Source of the DNA: Amycolatopsis mongoliensis
Lineage (GTDB): Bacteria > Actinomycetota > Actinomycetes > Mycobacteriales > Pseudonocardiaceae
Assembly: GCF_030285665.1 (NCBI RefSeq)
Contig: NZ_CP127295.1
Span: forward strand, 4,588,001-4,652,000
Reading direction: 5' to 3'
DNA length: 64,000 bases
Part shown: positions 1 through 8,438 of the stretch, piece after piece
How positions within the stretch are numbered: the stretch's first letter is position 1
Layout of the letters: every line of letters begins with the position of its first letter
Position numbers and translations under genes: made by a program
The notes under the pieces: generated by a model
Told to the model about the DNA's origin: nothing
The model's input: the letters and a program-made list of their open reading frames with translations, nothing else
Databases searched by the model: none

Positions 1-2
1 GC

Positions 3-1844
3 GTCGAGCCTGAAATCCTTGCTCCCGCAGTAGAAGCGCGGCTCGTCGAACTCTCCGCCGGAGCCGTCACCTTCCGCCACCCGCTCATGCGCTCGGCCAT
101 CCCCGCGGCCGCCACCCCCACCGAACGGCGGCGCGTCCATCTCGCCCTCGCCGAAGCCCTCCACGACCAGCCCGACCGGCGTGCCTGGCACCGAGCCGCC
201 GCGACCGCCGGGCCCGACGAGACCGTCGCCGGCGAACTCGACCGCACCGCCGACCGGGCGCGCTACCGGGGCGGGGCCGCCGCCGCCATCGCCGCGCTCG
301 AACAGGCCGCGCGGCTGAGCGAACGTCCCGAGCACCGGACCGAACGGCTGCTGAAAGCCGCCGAGCTGGCCGTCGACTCCGGGCGGCGCGAGACCGCCGA
401 ACGCCTGGTGCACGCGGCGAAACCGGTCGGCAAGAGCCACCGGGCCACCGCGAGCCGGCTGCTCAGCGAGTTCGAAGACGGCCTTCGTGAAGACCCCGCC
501 CGGGTGGCCGAACTCGCGGTCACCGCGGAGGCCGTCGCCGCCGACGGGGAAACCGCCGCCGCCCTGCGGATCCTCTGGAGCGCCGCCATGCGGTGCTTCT
601 GGACCGAACCCGGCGGCGCGGCCCGGAAGGCCCTGCTCGACGTCGCCGACCGGCTGCCGGTCCCGGCCGATGACCCGCGCGTCGTGGCCGTCACCGCCTA
701 TGTCGCGCCGTTCGAGCGCGGCGAAGTCGTCCTAGCCCGGCTCAAGAAGCTGGCCGGGGCCACCGGCGCCGATCCCGAGGTCGACCGATACCTGGGCAGC
801 GCCGCCCTGCAGGTCGGCGCCTTCGACCTCGCCGCCCGGTTCTCCGCGGCCGCCGCGCCCGGGCTGCGGGCCCAGGGCCGCCTCGGGCCGCTGCCGCGGG
901 CGCTGGCCGTCCAGGCGTGGAGCCGCGTCCGGCTCGGCGACCTCGCCGCGGCCGTGCCGGTCGCCGCCGAAGCCGCGCGGTTCGCCCGGGAGACCGGCCA
1001 GCCGTTCATGTACGGCCTGGCCACGGCCGTCCAGGCCGAGATCGCCGCCCTGCGCGGCGAACACCGGCAAGCGAAGACGCTGGCCGACGAGGCCGAACGC
1101 GCCGGGCTCGCCGCGGGCGCCCGGCCGGTGCTCGCCACCGTCCAGCTCACGCGCGGCCTCACCGCGCTGAGCGAAGGCCGCTTCGAGGACGCCTTCGCCG
1201 ACCTGCGGAGACTGCTCGACCCGGCCGACCCCGCCTACCAGCTGGCCCTGCGCGCGTACTGCGTCGCCGAGCTCACCGAGGCCGCGGTGCGCGCCGGGCA
1301 GACCGACGCGATGCGCGACATCCTCGCCGAGCTGGAGCCGCTGGCGAAAGGCACGCCGTCGCCCGCGCTGCACGTCGGGCTGAGGTACGCCCGTGCCGTG
1401 CTCGACCCGGCCGACGAGCGGTTCGCCGAGGCACTGCGGGCCGATCTCACCGGCTGGCCCGCCGAACGCGGCCGCGTCCACCTGGCGTTCGGCGAGTGGC
1501 TGCGGCGGCAGCGGCGGGTCGTCGAATCACGGACGCACCTGCGCACCGCCCGCGAGACGTTCGACGCCCTGGGCATGACGGCCTGGGCCGAGCGGGCGCG
1601 GCGCGAGCTGCGCAGCGCCGGGGAGTCGAGCCCGAACCGCGGGCCGGACGCGCGGGAGAAGCTGACCCCGCACGAGCTGAGCATCGCGCAGCTGGCCGCC
1701 GACGGGCTGACCAACCGGGAGATCGGGCAGCGGCTGTACCTTTCGCACCGGACCGTCGGCACCCACCTGCACCGGATCTTCCCCAAGCTGGGCGTGAGCT
1801 CCCGCGCCGACCTCGCCGGGATCTTGAAGACCCTGGAAGGGTGA
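3..1844 (+). CDS. LuxR-type (LAL-like) transcriptional regulator, 5' end outside window
   Basis: The frame is open from base 3, so only the last 613 residues are present. The visible part is a long alpha-helical, TPR-like region rich in Ala, Arg and Glu, with an early stretch reading RHPLMRSAI that is typical of the region after the ATPase domain of large LuxR (LAL) regulators. The final 60 residues form a LuxR helix-turn-helix: LTPHELSIAQLAADGLTNRE, then SHRTVGTHLHRIFPKLGVSSR. Such proteins are ATP-dependent activators, often of catabolic or secondary-metabolism genes. The expected P-loop lies upstream of the window and cannot be checked. An internal ATG at 87 is not the likely start, because homologous sequence continues upstream of it. 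Confidence 0.88.
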   Translation, partial: VEPEILAPAVEARLVELSAGAVTFRHPLMRSAIPAAATPTERRRVHLALAEALHDQPDRRAWHRAAATAGPDETVAGELDRTADRARYRGGAAAAIAALEQAARLSERPEHRTERLLKAAELAVDSGRRETAERLVHAAKPVGKSHRATASRLLSEFEDGLREDPARVAELAVTAEAVAADGETAAALRILWSAAMRCFWTEPGGAARKALLDVADRLPVPADDPRVVAVTAYVAPFERGEVVLARLKKLAGATGADPEVDRYLGSAALQVGAFDLAARFSAAAAPGLRAQGRLGPLPRALAVQAWSRVRLGDLAAAVPVAAEAARFARETGQPFMYGLATAVQAEIAALRGEHRQAKTLADEAERAGLAAGARPVLATVQLTRGLTALSEGRFEDAFADLRRLLDPADPAYQLALRAYCVAELTEAAVRAGQTDAMRDILAELEPLAKGTPSPALHVGLRYARAVLDPADERFAEALRADLTGWPAERGRVHLAFGEWLRRQRRVVESRTHLRTARETFDALGMTAWAERARRELRSAGESSPNRGPDAREKLTPHELSIAQLAADGLTNREIGQRLYLSHRTVGTHLHRIFPKLGVSSRADLAGILKTLEG

Positions 1845-1936
1845 CTTACACCGGCTGCGTCACCTGACGGGCGCGAAGATCACCGGACCGGCTCTAACGT
1901 CGTGAAAGTCCCACGGTCTTTCGCACAGGAGCCAAG

Positions 1937-2965
1937 ATGATCAGCAGGAGAAGGTTCGGGCAGGCGTTCGCGGCGGGACTGGCGGCGACGTCCTTGGCCG
2001 CCTGCTCGTCGGAGGCCGCCGCACCCGCCGTGTCCACGACCCCTGACCTGCGCGCCGGCTCCGGCGAGCACACGTCGCTCGGCGAGCTCAAGCACGCCGA
2101 CGCCGGGGTGCTGACCATGGCCTACGCCGAGTTCGGGCCGGCCGGCGGGCAGCCGGTCGTGCTGCTGCACGGCTGGCCGTACGACCCGTACAGCTACGCC
2201 GACGTCGCGCCGATCCTGGCCGCGGCCGGCCACCGGGTGATCGTCCCGTTCCTGCGCGGCTACGGCCCGACGACGTTCAAGTCGGCGCAGACCGTCCGCA
2301 ACGGGCAGCAGGCGGCGGTCGCCCTCGACGTCGTCGCCCTGATGGACGCGCTCAAGATCGACAAGGCGGTCCTCGGCGGCTACGACTGGGGTTCGCGGAC
2401 GGCCGGCATCATCGCCGCGCTCTTCCCGGAACGCTGCCAAGCCGTCGTCGCGGTGAGCGGCTACCTCGTCACGAACCTGGTGGCGAACCAGAAACCCCTG
2501 GCGCCGCAGGCCGAACTCGGCTGGTGGTACCAGTACTACTTCGCGACCGAGCGCGGCCGCGCCGGCTACGCGGCCAACCGCCACGACTTCAACAAGCTGA
2601 TCTGGAAGACGGCCTCCCCGGCGTGGCACTTCGACGACGCGACCTACGACCGCAGCGCGGCGGCGTTCGACAACCCCGACCACGTCGACATCGTCATCCA
2701 CAACTACCGCTGGCGCCTGGGCCTCGCCCCGGGCGAGCCGCAGTACGAGGAGTACGAACGGAAACTCGCGACCGGCCCGGCGATCACGGTCCCGGCGATC
2801 ACGATCGCCAGCGACTTCGACGGCGCTGCCAAGGACGGCAAGGCCTACCGCGCGAAGTACACCGGCAAGTACGAACACCGGATCCTCGACGGCATCGGGC
2901 ACAACGTCCCGCAGGAAGCCCCACGCCCGTTCGCCCAGGCGATCCTGGACGCCGCCCGCCGGTAA
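1937..2965 (+). CDS. Secreted alpha/beta hydrolase, epoxide hydrolase/dehalogenase-like lipoprotein
   Basis: 342 residues. The N-terminus has a twin-arginine motif (SRRRFGQ) followed by an Ala-rich segment and a lipobox LAAC with Cys23, so Tat export and lipid anchoring are likely. The body is an alpha/beta hydrolase: HGWPYDPYSY near the oxyanion hole, nucleophile elbow GYDWGS with Asp as nucleophile (as in epoxide hydrolases and haloalkane dehalogenases rather than Ser esterases), and a C-terminal catalytic His in GIGHNVPQ. The start is supported by AGGAG eight bases upstream. The substrate is unknown. The gene is monocistronic and ends in the palindrome at 2970-3013, facing the convergent ohr gene. 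Confidence 0.85.
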   Translation: MISRRRFGQAFAAGLAATSLAACSSEAAAPAVSTTPDLRAGSGEHTSLGELKHADAGVLTMAYAEFGPAGGQPVVLLHGWPYDPYSYADVAPILAAAGHRVIVPFLRGYGPTTFKSAQTVRNGQQAAVALDVVALMDALKIDKAVLGGYDWGSRTAGIIAALFPERCQAVVAVSGYLVTNLVANQKPLAPQAELGWWYQYYFATERGRAGYAANRHDFNKLIWKTASPAWHFDDATYDRSAAAFDNPDHVDIVIHNYRWRLGLAPGEPQYEEYERKLATGPAITVPAITIASDFDGAAKDGKAYRAKYTGKYEHRILDGIGHNVPQEAPRPFAQAILDAARR

Positions 2966-2969
2966 ACCG

Positions 2970-3013
2970 TCGTGAGTGTTCAGGGCGGTTCTAACCGCCC
3001 TGAACACTCACGA
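2970..3013. repeat. Intergenic palindrome, copy 1 of the GTCGTGAGTG family (probable bidirectional terminator)
   Basis: A 21-bp arm beginning CGTGAGTGTTCAGGG and ending GGTT is followed by a CT loop and its exact complement. It lies between the stops of two convergent genes (hydrolase and ohr). Similar palindromes at 13240, 17626, 34918 and 58641 share the foot CGTGAGTG but have different inner arms that co-vary, as expected for a selected RNA hairpin. Confidence 0.85.
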
Positions 3014-3028
3014 GACTTGCGCCGGTGC

Positions 3029-3460
3029 TCAGGCGACCGTGGCGTCGAGGGTGACTTCGATGTTGCCGCGGGTCGCCTTCGAGTACGGGCACACCTGGTG
3101 CGCGCCGGCGACCAGGTCGTCGGCCGTGGCCTGGTCGATACCCGACGCCTCCAGGTGCAGCACCGCGCTCAACCCGAACTCGCCCGCCTCGGTGTCGTGG
3201 TGCAGGGTGACTTCGGCGACGACCGCGAGATCGTTCAGCGGCACCTTCTTCGCGCCCGCGACCCGGCGCACCGCGCCGACGAAGCACGACGCCCAGCCCG
3301 CCGCGAACAGCTGCTCCGGGTTCGTCCCGTCGCCCGCGCCGCCGAAGGCCTTGGGCACGGCGAGGGTGACGTCGAGCGCGCCGTCGTCGGAGGTCGCGCG
3401 GCCGCCGTTGCGGCCCTCCGCGGTGGAGGTGGCGACGGCGGTGTAGGTCACTTCGGACAT
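3029..3460 (-). CDS. ohr: Organic hydroperoxide resistance protein (Ohr/OsmC family)
   Basis: 143 residues with both peroxidatic/resolving cysteines of the Ohr family, in WASCFVGAV and in HQVCPYSKATRGN. The family reduces organic hydroperoxides with a dithiol reductant in the cytoplasm. The start is MSEVTYTAVAT at 3460, chosen because AAGGAAG lies just upstream; a longer reading to 3535 has no ribosome site and no homology. It sits downstream of the ABC-F gene on the same strand, 71 bp away, and converges with the hydrolase. A TAGCGT -10-like hexamer lies in the gap, so it may have its own promoter. Confidence 0.92.
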   Translation of the reverse strand: MSEVTYTAVATSTAEGRNGGRATSDDGALDVTLAVPKAFGGAGDGTNPEQLFAAGWASCFVGAVRRVAGAKKVPLNDLAVVAEVTLHHDTEAGEFGLSAVLHLEASGIDQATADDLVAGAHQVCPYSKATRGNIEVTLDATVA

Positions 3461-3531
3461 GTTCTTCCTTTCGGCGGGTGAGGTCACCACGCTAGGAATC
3501 CGGAAGGGGCCGCGGCGACCGTCGCGCGACG

Positions 3532-5127
3532 TCACCCTTGTACGTCACCGTCTTCCAGCCGCAGCCACCGGTCGATCCCGATCCGGTCGAGGAAGCGCTC
3601 GTCGTGGCTCACGACGACGAACGCGCCGCGGAACGCCGTCAGCGCGCTCTCCAGCTGTCCCGTGCTGACGAGGTCGAGGTTGTTCGTCGGCTCGTCCAGC
3701 AACAGCAGCTGCGGCGCGGGTTCGGCGAACAGGACGCAGGCGAGCGTGGCGCGCAGCCGTTCCCCGCCCGAGAGGACACCGACCGGCAGGTGCACCCGCG
3801 AGCCGCGGAACAGGAAGCGCGCCAGCAGGTTCATCCGCTGCGCCGGCGGCAACGCGGGGGCGGCCGCGGCCAGGTTCTCGGCCACCGTGCGGTCGTCGTC
3901 CAGGAGGTCGAGACGTTGGGAGAGGAACGCGATCCGGCCGTCCGCCCGCGACACGGAACCGCTGTCGGGCACGAGATCGCCCTTCACCAGGCGCAGCAGC
4001 GTGGACTTCCCGGCGCCGTTGGGGCCGGTGAGCGCGATCCGCTCGGGGCCGCGGATCGCCAGGTCGACGCCGGCCGGGAAGAGACCGCGCACCCGCAGGC
4101 CCTCGCCGAGGAAGAGCGTGCGGCCTGCCGGGACCTCCGTCCGCGGGAGCTCCAGGCCGATCTTCTGCTCGTCCCGCCGGGCCCGCTCGGCCTGGTCGAG
4201 CTTCGCCTTGGCCGCGCCGACGCGCGCCGCGTGCGTGCCGTCCGCCTTGGCCGCCGACTCCTGGGCGTTGCGCTTCATGGTGCCCGCGAAGATCTTGGGC
4301 AGCCCGGCGTTGCCGAGGGTGCGCGACGCGGTGCTCGCGCGGCGGGCGGCGCGCTCGCGGGCCTGCTGCATTTCCCGCTTCTCGCGCTTGACCTCCTGCT
4401 CGGCGTTGCGGATGTTCTTCTCGGCGACTTCACGCGCGGCGTCGACGGCCTCGACGTAGGAGGTGAAGTTCCCGCCGTGGAACCGGATCTCGCCCCGGTC
4501 GAGCTCGGCGATCCGGTCCATCCGGTCGAGCAGCGCGCGGTCGTGGCTGACCACGACGAGGCAGCCGGACCAGTCGTCGAGCACGGCGTACAGCTTGCGG
4601 CGGGCCTCGAGGTCGAGGTTGTTGGTCGGCTCGTCGAGCAGCAGCACGTCCGGCCGCTTGAGCAGCTGCGCGGCCAGGCCCAGCGAAACGATCCGGCCGC
4701 CGGACACCGTGCTCAGCGACCGGTCCAGGGTCAGCTCGGCGAGGCCGAGCCGGCCGAGCTGGGCGCGCGTGCGTTCCTCGATGTCCCAGTCGGTGCCGAT
4801 GGCGGTGAAGTGCGCTTCGGCGGCGTCACCGGACTCGACGGCCGCGATGGCCTGCAGAACCGGTGCGATACCGAGGACTTCGGCGACGGACGGCTCCCCG
4901 CTCAGCGGCAGGTCCTGCGGCAGGTAGCCGAGGACGCCGTCGGCGGTGACGCTGCCCGCCGACGGCTTCAGCACGCCGGCGACGAGCTTCAGCAGCGTCG
5001 TCTTGCCGGAGCCGTTCGGGGCGACGAGCCCGGTGCGGCCGCCGGGGAAGGTGGCGGACAGGCGGTCGAAGACGGGGGTGTCGTCCGGCCACGAGAAGGA
5101 CAGGCCGGACAGGACGATTTCGGGCAT
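3532..5127 (-). CDS. ABC-F family ATP-binding protein (ribosome-associated, possible antibiotic resistance)
   Basis: 531 residues with two ABC modules and no membrane segments. Module 1 has Walker A APNGSGKTT near residue 36, signature VSGGR and Walker B LLLDEPTNNLD. Module 2 has GPNGAGKST, LSGGERLR and LLLLDEPTNNLD. A long charged linker of about 100 residues rich in Arg, Lys and Glu separates them. This is the ABC-F plan, whose members act on the ribosome and in many actinomycetes protect it from antibiotics. Which subfamily applies cannot be told from sequence alone. The 5' region holds a short leader ORF and hairpins (5145-5244), as seen for attenuated ABC-F resistance genes. Confidence 0.88.
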   Translation of the reverse strand: MPEIVLSGLSFSWPDDTPVFDRLSATFPGGRTGLVAPNGSGKTTLLKLVAGVLKPSAGSVTADGVLGYLPQDLPLSGEPSVAEVLGIAPVLQAIAAVESGDAAEAHFTAIGTDWDIEERTRAQLGRLGLAELTLDRSLSTVSGGRIVSLGLAAQLLKRPDVLLLDEPTNNLDLEARRKLYAVLDDWSGCLVVVSHDRALLDRMDRIAELDRGEIRFHGGNFTSYVEAVDAAREVAEKNIRNAEQEVKREKREMQQARERAARRASTASRTLGNAGLPKIFAGTMKRNAQESAAKADGTHAARVGAAKAKLDQAERARRDEQKIGLELPRTEVPAGRTLFLGEGLRVRGLFPAGVDLAIRGPERIALTGPNGAGKSTLLRLVKGDLVPDSGSVSRADGRIAFLSQRLDLLDDDRTVAENLAAAAPALPPAQRMNLLARFLFRGSRVHLPVGVLSGGERLRATLACVLFAEPAPQLLLLDEPTNNLDLVSTGQLESALTAFRGAFVVVSHDERFLDRIGIDRWLRLEDGDVQG

Positions 5128-5144
5128 GGCGAAGACCTCGATGT

Positions 5145-5265
5145 GGCGCGAAGAAAAAGGGGGACGTCGAACGCGGCCCGCACCGGCACTGCCGGGGGCC
5201 TGCGTGCTCCGGAGCTACCCGGAGATGTCGACGTCACCTGCCACGAGGGTCTCCTCCCGAGATCT
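5145..5265 (-). promoter_or_regulatory. Candidate transcription-attenuation leader of the ABC-F gene
   Basis: On the minus strand, downstream of larC, come a strong ribosome site (GGGAGGAG), a nine-codon ORF, a hairpin over its stop codon (5207-5224, CTCCGG/CCGGAG), a strong GC hairpin (5175-5200, GGCCC+CCGGC arms) and then CCCCCTTTTTC at 5154-5163. The segment GACGTCGA inside the leader ORF (5228-5235) is exactly complementary to the segment just before the T-run (5163-5170), so two mutually exclusive folds are possible. Seen: the ORF, hairpins and T-run. Inferred: attenuation controlled by a stalled ribosome. Confidence 0.4.
5215..5244 (-). CDS. Candidate leader peptide MAGDVDISG upstream of ABC-F gene
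   Basis: Nine codons from GTG to TAG. GGAGG stands eight bases before the GTG, which is better placed than for most genes here. The stop codon is inside the 6-bp hairpin at 5207-5224. It lies between the larC stop and the ABC-F start. Its function would be as a sensor of ribosome stalling; no homologue is recognised. Confidence 0.4.
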   Translation of the reverse strand: MAGDVDISG

Positions 5266-6450
5266 TCACTGCGAAGATAGCACTCGAACTTCTTCGAGCA
5301 CGCGGCGCAGCGGCTGCCCGGTGGCCTCCGCCGCGGCCTTCACTTCCTCGTACTCCGGCTGCGCGGTCACGACGACCCCGTTCAGGAACCCGCGCTTCAC
5401 GCTCACCGGCCGCCCGCGGTAGTCCACTGTGACGCTGTCGCGCGGCAGCGACCGCCGTTCGACGGGAGACAGCCGCACCCCCAGCGTCGAGGTGTGGGCG
5501 AACACCGCCGCGCAGACGCCGTCGACGCGGTCGTCCGCCGCCAAAGCCGTCAAGACCATGCCCGGCCGGCCCTTCGGGGCGGTCACCGGCGCGCACCACG
5601 CGTCCGCCGCGCCCGCGCCGCGCAACGCGGCCAGGACTTCCGGCCAGAGCCGGGGATCGAGGTCGTCGACCGTGGTCTCGACGACGGTCATCGTCGCGCG
5701 CACCCACGTCCGGTCCGGCTCCACGGCCGAGCCGACGACCACGCGGACGATGTTCGCGTGCCCGGGCGCATCGGCCGTGCCCGCGCCGACGCCGACCTTG
5801 ACCGGCACGCAGGCCGGCATCGGGCCGTACGCGCCGGCCAGCGTGACGAGCAGCGCGGCGCCCGTCGGGGTGCACAGCTCGCGGGCCGCCGGGTGCGCGG
5901 CGACCGGGGCGCCCGCGGTGGTGAGCAGCGCGAGCACCGCGGGCGGTGGCACGGTGAGCCGGCCGTGCGCCGCGGTCACCGTGCCACCGCCGACGGCGAT
6001 CGGCGAGACCGTCACGCCGGCATCCAGCAGGCCCAGCAAGTCCAGGCCGAGCGCGCAGCCCACGATGTCGACGATCGCGTCCAGCGCGCCGACTTCGTGG
6101 AAGTGCACGTGATCCCGCTCGATGCCGTGCACGGCGGCCTCCGCGTCGGCCAGCGTGCCGAACACCTTGGTGGCGAAGCGTTCCACGGCGGCGGGCAGTC
6201 CGGCAGACCCGATCAGGCCGAGGATCTCCGGGAGGTGACGGGCGTGTCGCGTCTCGGGCGCCTCGACGACGATCCGCCGTGCCCGCAACCCGTGGCGCCG
6301 CACCACCTCCTCGGTCAGCCGGACGTCGTCGACGCGCAGCCGGGCCAGTCCTTCGCCGATCACGTCGAAGTCCGCGCCCGCGTCGACCAGCGCGGCCAGC
6401 AGCATGTCGCCGGCACAGCCGTTGCCGGCGTCGATCCACGCGACGGTCAC
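5266..6450 (-). CDS. larC: Nickel-pincer cofactor cyclometallase LarC
   Basis: 394 residues starting GTG at 6450 (VTVAWIDAGNGCAGDM); the start overlaps the larB stop by 4 bp (GTGA). It has the N-terminal motif DAGNGCAGDMLLAAL, a His-rich region ERDHVHFHEVGALDAI and a C-terminal TVDYRGRPVSVKRGFLNG, all LarC features. LarC inserts nickel into the pyridinium bis-thiocarboxylate mononucleotide by a CTP-dependent reaction. In Lactiplantibacillus larC is read by programmed frameshift; here it is one continuous frame. It forms an operon with larB, and larE is divergent. Confidence 0.92.
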   Translation of the reverse strand: MTVAWIDAGNGCAGDMLLAALVDAGADFDVIGEGLARLRVDDVRLTEEVVRRHGLRARRIVVEAPETRHARHLPEILGLIGSAGLPAAVERFATKVFGTLADAEAAVHGIERDHVHFHEVGALDAIVDIVGCALGLDLLGLLDAGVTVSPIAVGGGTVTAAHGRLTVPPPAVLALLTTAGAPVAAHPAARELCTPTGAALLVTLAGAYGPMPACVPVKVGVGAGTADAPGHANIVRVVVGSAVEPDRTWVRATMTVVETTVDDLDPRLWPEVLAALRGAGAADAWCAPVTAPKGRPGMVLTALAADDRVDGVCAAVFAHTSTLGVRLSPVERRSLPRDSVTVDYRGRPVSVKRGFLNGVVVTAQPEYEEVKAAAEATGQPLRRVLEEVRVLSSQ

Positions 6451-7151
6451 GGTGCCACCGACTGCCGGGCGACGCGGGCCGCGGCGACGCCCGCGCCGAA
6501 GCCGTTGTCGATGTTGACCGTCACCACACCCGGGGCGCAGCTGTTCAGCATCGTGAGGAACGCGGTCAGGCCGTCGAGGTGCCAGCCGTAGCCGACGCTC
6601 GTGGGCACGGCGATCAGCGGCGTGCCGCACAGGCCACCGAGGACGGTGGGCAGCGCGGCCTCCATCCCGGCGATCGCCACGACGGCGTCCGCGCTCGCGA
6701 TCCGGTCGCGTTCGGCCAGCAGCCGGTGCAGCCCGGCCACGCCGACGTCGACGACGAGATCCGGCTCCGCGCCGAAGACCGCCACCGTCGTCGCGCATTC
6801 GCGGGCGACGGGCAGGTCCGAGGTCCCCGCGCACACGACGGCCACGCGGCCCCGTGGCGGCGGCACCGTCCCCAGCGTCACCGTGCGGCCGGCGTCGTCG
6901 ATACCGGCCTCCGGCAGGCGTTCCCGGCACAGCTGCCGCGCCTCTTCGCCGACGCGCGTGGCGAGCACCGCGCGTCCGGGATGGGCTTCGTGCAGCCGCG
7001 CGAGTGCGGCCGTGATCTGTTCGGGCGTCTTTCCCGCGCCGAACACCACTTCCGGATCCCCCGTCCGGACGGCGCGGTCGAGGTCCAATCGCGCGAATCC
7101 CAGATCGGCGGTCTCCGCCGCCGTAACCCCAGTCGATACCACCTTCGACAC
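6447..7151 (-). CDS. larB: NaAD carboxylase/hydrolase LarB (nickel-pincer cofactor synthesis)
   Basis: 234 residues with a PurE-like C-terminal half: VVCAGTSDLPVARECATT, DVGVAGLHRLL, and IAVPTSVGYG. LarB carboxylates and hydrolyses nicotinic acid adenine dinucleotide, the first step in making the cofactor of lactate racemase and relatives. It is the first gene of the larB-larC operon, overlapping larC by 4 bp. The larE gene starts 186 bp away on the opposite strand. No LarA-type racemase is in this window, so the enzyme that uses the cofactor must be encoded elsewhere. Confidence 0.93.
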   Translation of the reverse strand: MSKVVSTGVTAAETADLGFARLDLDRAVRTGDPEVVFGAGKTPEQITAALARLHEAHPGRAVLATRVGEEARQLCRERLPEAGIDDAGRTVTLGTVPPPRGRVAVVCAGTSDLPVARECATTVAVFGAEPDLVVDVGVAGLHRLLAERDRIASADAVVAIAGMEAALPTVLGGLCGTPLIAVPTSVGYGWHLDGLTAFLTMLNSCAPGVVTVNIDNGFGAGVAAARVARQSVAP

Positions 7152-7337
7152 GTTAGCCTTCCGGCGCGTCGTATGTAAACTGTTCCCGGGGGATGCCGCA
7201 CGAATACGGCAATGGGTTGACTGGGTGGACCCGTCGCGATCGACTTACCGTACGCAAGACGCCTCGAGCGGAGGACAAGTGCTGTTCTTTTGCCGAAATT
7301 GGATCACCGCGCCCGCACGACCAGCGGGGACGGCGTA

Positions 7338-8162
7338 ATGGCCACCGGAATCGAAGAGCGGCTGCTGGCCGAGGTCCGCGCGCTCGGGAGCGTGGCCATC
7401 GCGTTCTCCGGCGGCGTCGACTCGGCGGTCGTGCTGGCCGCGGCCGTGCGGGCGCTGCCCGCCGGGCGCGTGCTGGCCGCGATCGCCGACTCGCCCAGCC
7501 TCGCGCGGGCGGAACTCGTTGCCGCGCGGGGGATCGCGGCCGGCCTCGGGGTCGAGCTGGCCGAGGTCTCGACCGCCGAGCTGGCCGTTCCCGGATACCG
7601 GGACAACGCCGGCGACCGCTGCTACTTCTGTAAACAGGCGGTACTGGGCGCGATCGGCGGGCTCGCGCTCCGGCGCGGGTTCGCGCACGTGGCGACCGGG
7701 ACGCACGCCGACGACCACCGCGCCCTGCACCGCCCCGGCCTGCGCGCGGCCCGTGAGCTGCGCGTGGTCGAGCCGCTGGCCGGGGCCGGCCTGGGCAAGC
7801 ACGACGTCCGGGCGCTGGCCGCCGCATGGTCGCTGCCCGTGGCCGACAAGCCGTCGACGCCTTGCCTGGCGTCACGTATCTCCGTGGGCGTGCCCGTCTC
7901 TTTAGGGAGGTTGGGACTGGTGGAACGCGCCGAGATCGCGGTGGGCGCGCGGTTGGCCGAGGCGGGGATCCGCCCTCGTGACCTGCGCGTCCGCCTGCTG
8001 GGCCGGGGATTCCGGGTGGAGGTGGATGGCCCTTCGCACACGGCCGTCGAAGCGCGGCCGGGGCTCGCCGCCGCCGTGGTGGGTGAGCTGACCGGCCTCG
8101 GCCTGAGCGGGCCGGGGGTGGTCGCGGCCTACCGCGCGCCCGCGCTCGCGCCGCCGCCCTAG
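7338..8162 (+). CDS. larE: ATP-dependent sulfur transferase LarE
   Basis: 274 residues starting MATGIEERLL at 7338. The PP-loop SGGVDSAVVLAAA near residue 22 adenylates the substrate. Three conserved-looking cysteines are present: two in GDRCYFCKQ and one in TPCLASRI. In LarE proteins with only the last Cys, that residue is sacrificed as sulfur donor; three-Cys LarE proteins carry a [4Fe-4S] cluster and can use external sulfide. This copy therefore looks like the cluster-bearing type. It completes the larBCE set. An upstream ATG at 7290 is possible but has no better ribosome site. Confidence 0.92.
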   Translation: MATGIEERLLAEVRALGSVAIAFSGGVDSAVVLAAAVRALPAGRVLAAIADSPSLARAELVAARGIAAGLGVELAEVSTAELAVPGYRDNAGDRCYFCKQAVLGAIGGLALRRGFAHVATGTHADDHRALHRPGLRAARELRVVEPLAGAGLGKHDVRALAAAWSLPVADKPSTPCLASRISVGVPVSLGRLGLVERAEIAVGARLAEAGIRPRDLRVRLLGRGFRVEVDGPSHTAVEARPGLAAAVVGELTGLGLSGPGVVAAYRAPALAPPP

Positions 8163-8438
8163 GCTATTCGCGCGCGCGTTCACCGTGGTGAATTATGCCG
8201 CCGCCGAACGGGGTATGAAAAAACCACATACCGAACCCGCGGGTATCGCGTTGGATTTGTTCGGCGGCCAATTGCGACGATTCGTGTACGGTCCGAGTCG
8301 ATCATTCGCGGATGCCGTGCCGAAAGCATCGTTTCGGTTATTCGGCCTTGCCGAGCGCATTTTTCGGCTATGTTTTCCCGGGTTCGGCGCGCGGCTGCTG
8401 CGAACGGTAGCCGGGCGCGTACGGTGGGGGAGGATCGA
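8163..8438. promoter_or_regulatory. AT-richer spacer upstream of the SARP gene with two inverted repeats
   Basis: This 276-bp stretch is visibly richer in A and T than its surroundings and has no convincing gene. It contains TTCACC-GT-GGTGAA at 8179-8192 just after the larE stop, and CCGAAA-N6-TTTCGG at 8320-8337, about 100 bp before the SARP start. The second could be an operator. No clear -35/-10 pair was found. Confidence 0.4.

Noticed and set aside
5266..6450. Programmed frameshift in larC
   Set aside because: The gene is one uninterrupted frame covering both LarC1 and LarC2 parts.
7152..7337. Promoter TTGACT at 7217-7222 for larE
   Set aside because: No -10 at a suitable distance (nearest TAnnnT is 23 bp away), so not listed as a feature.
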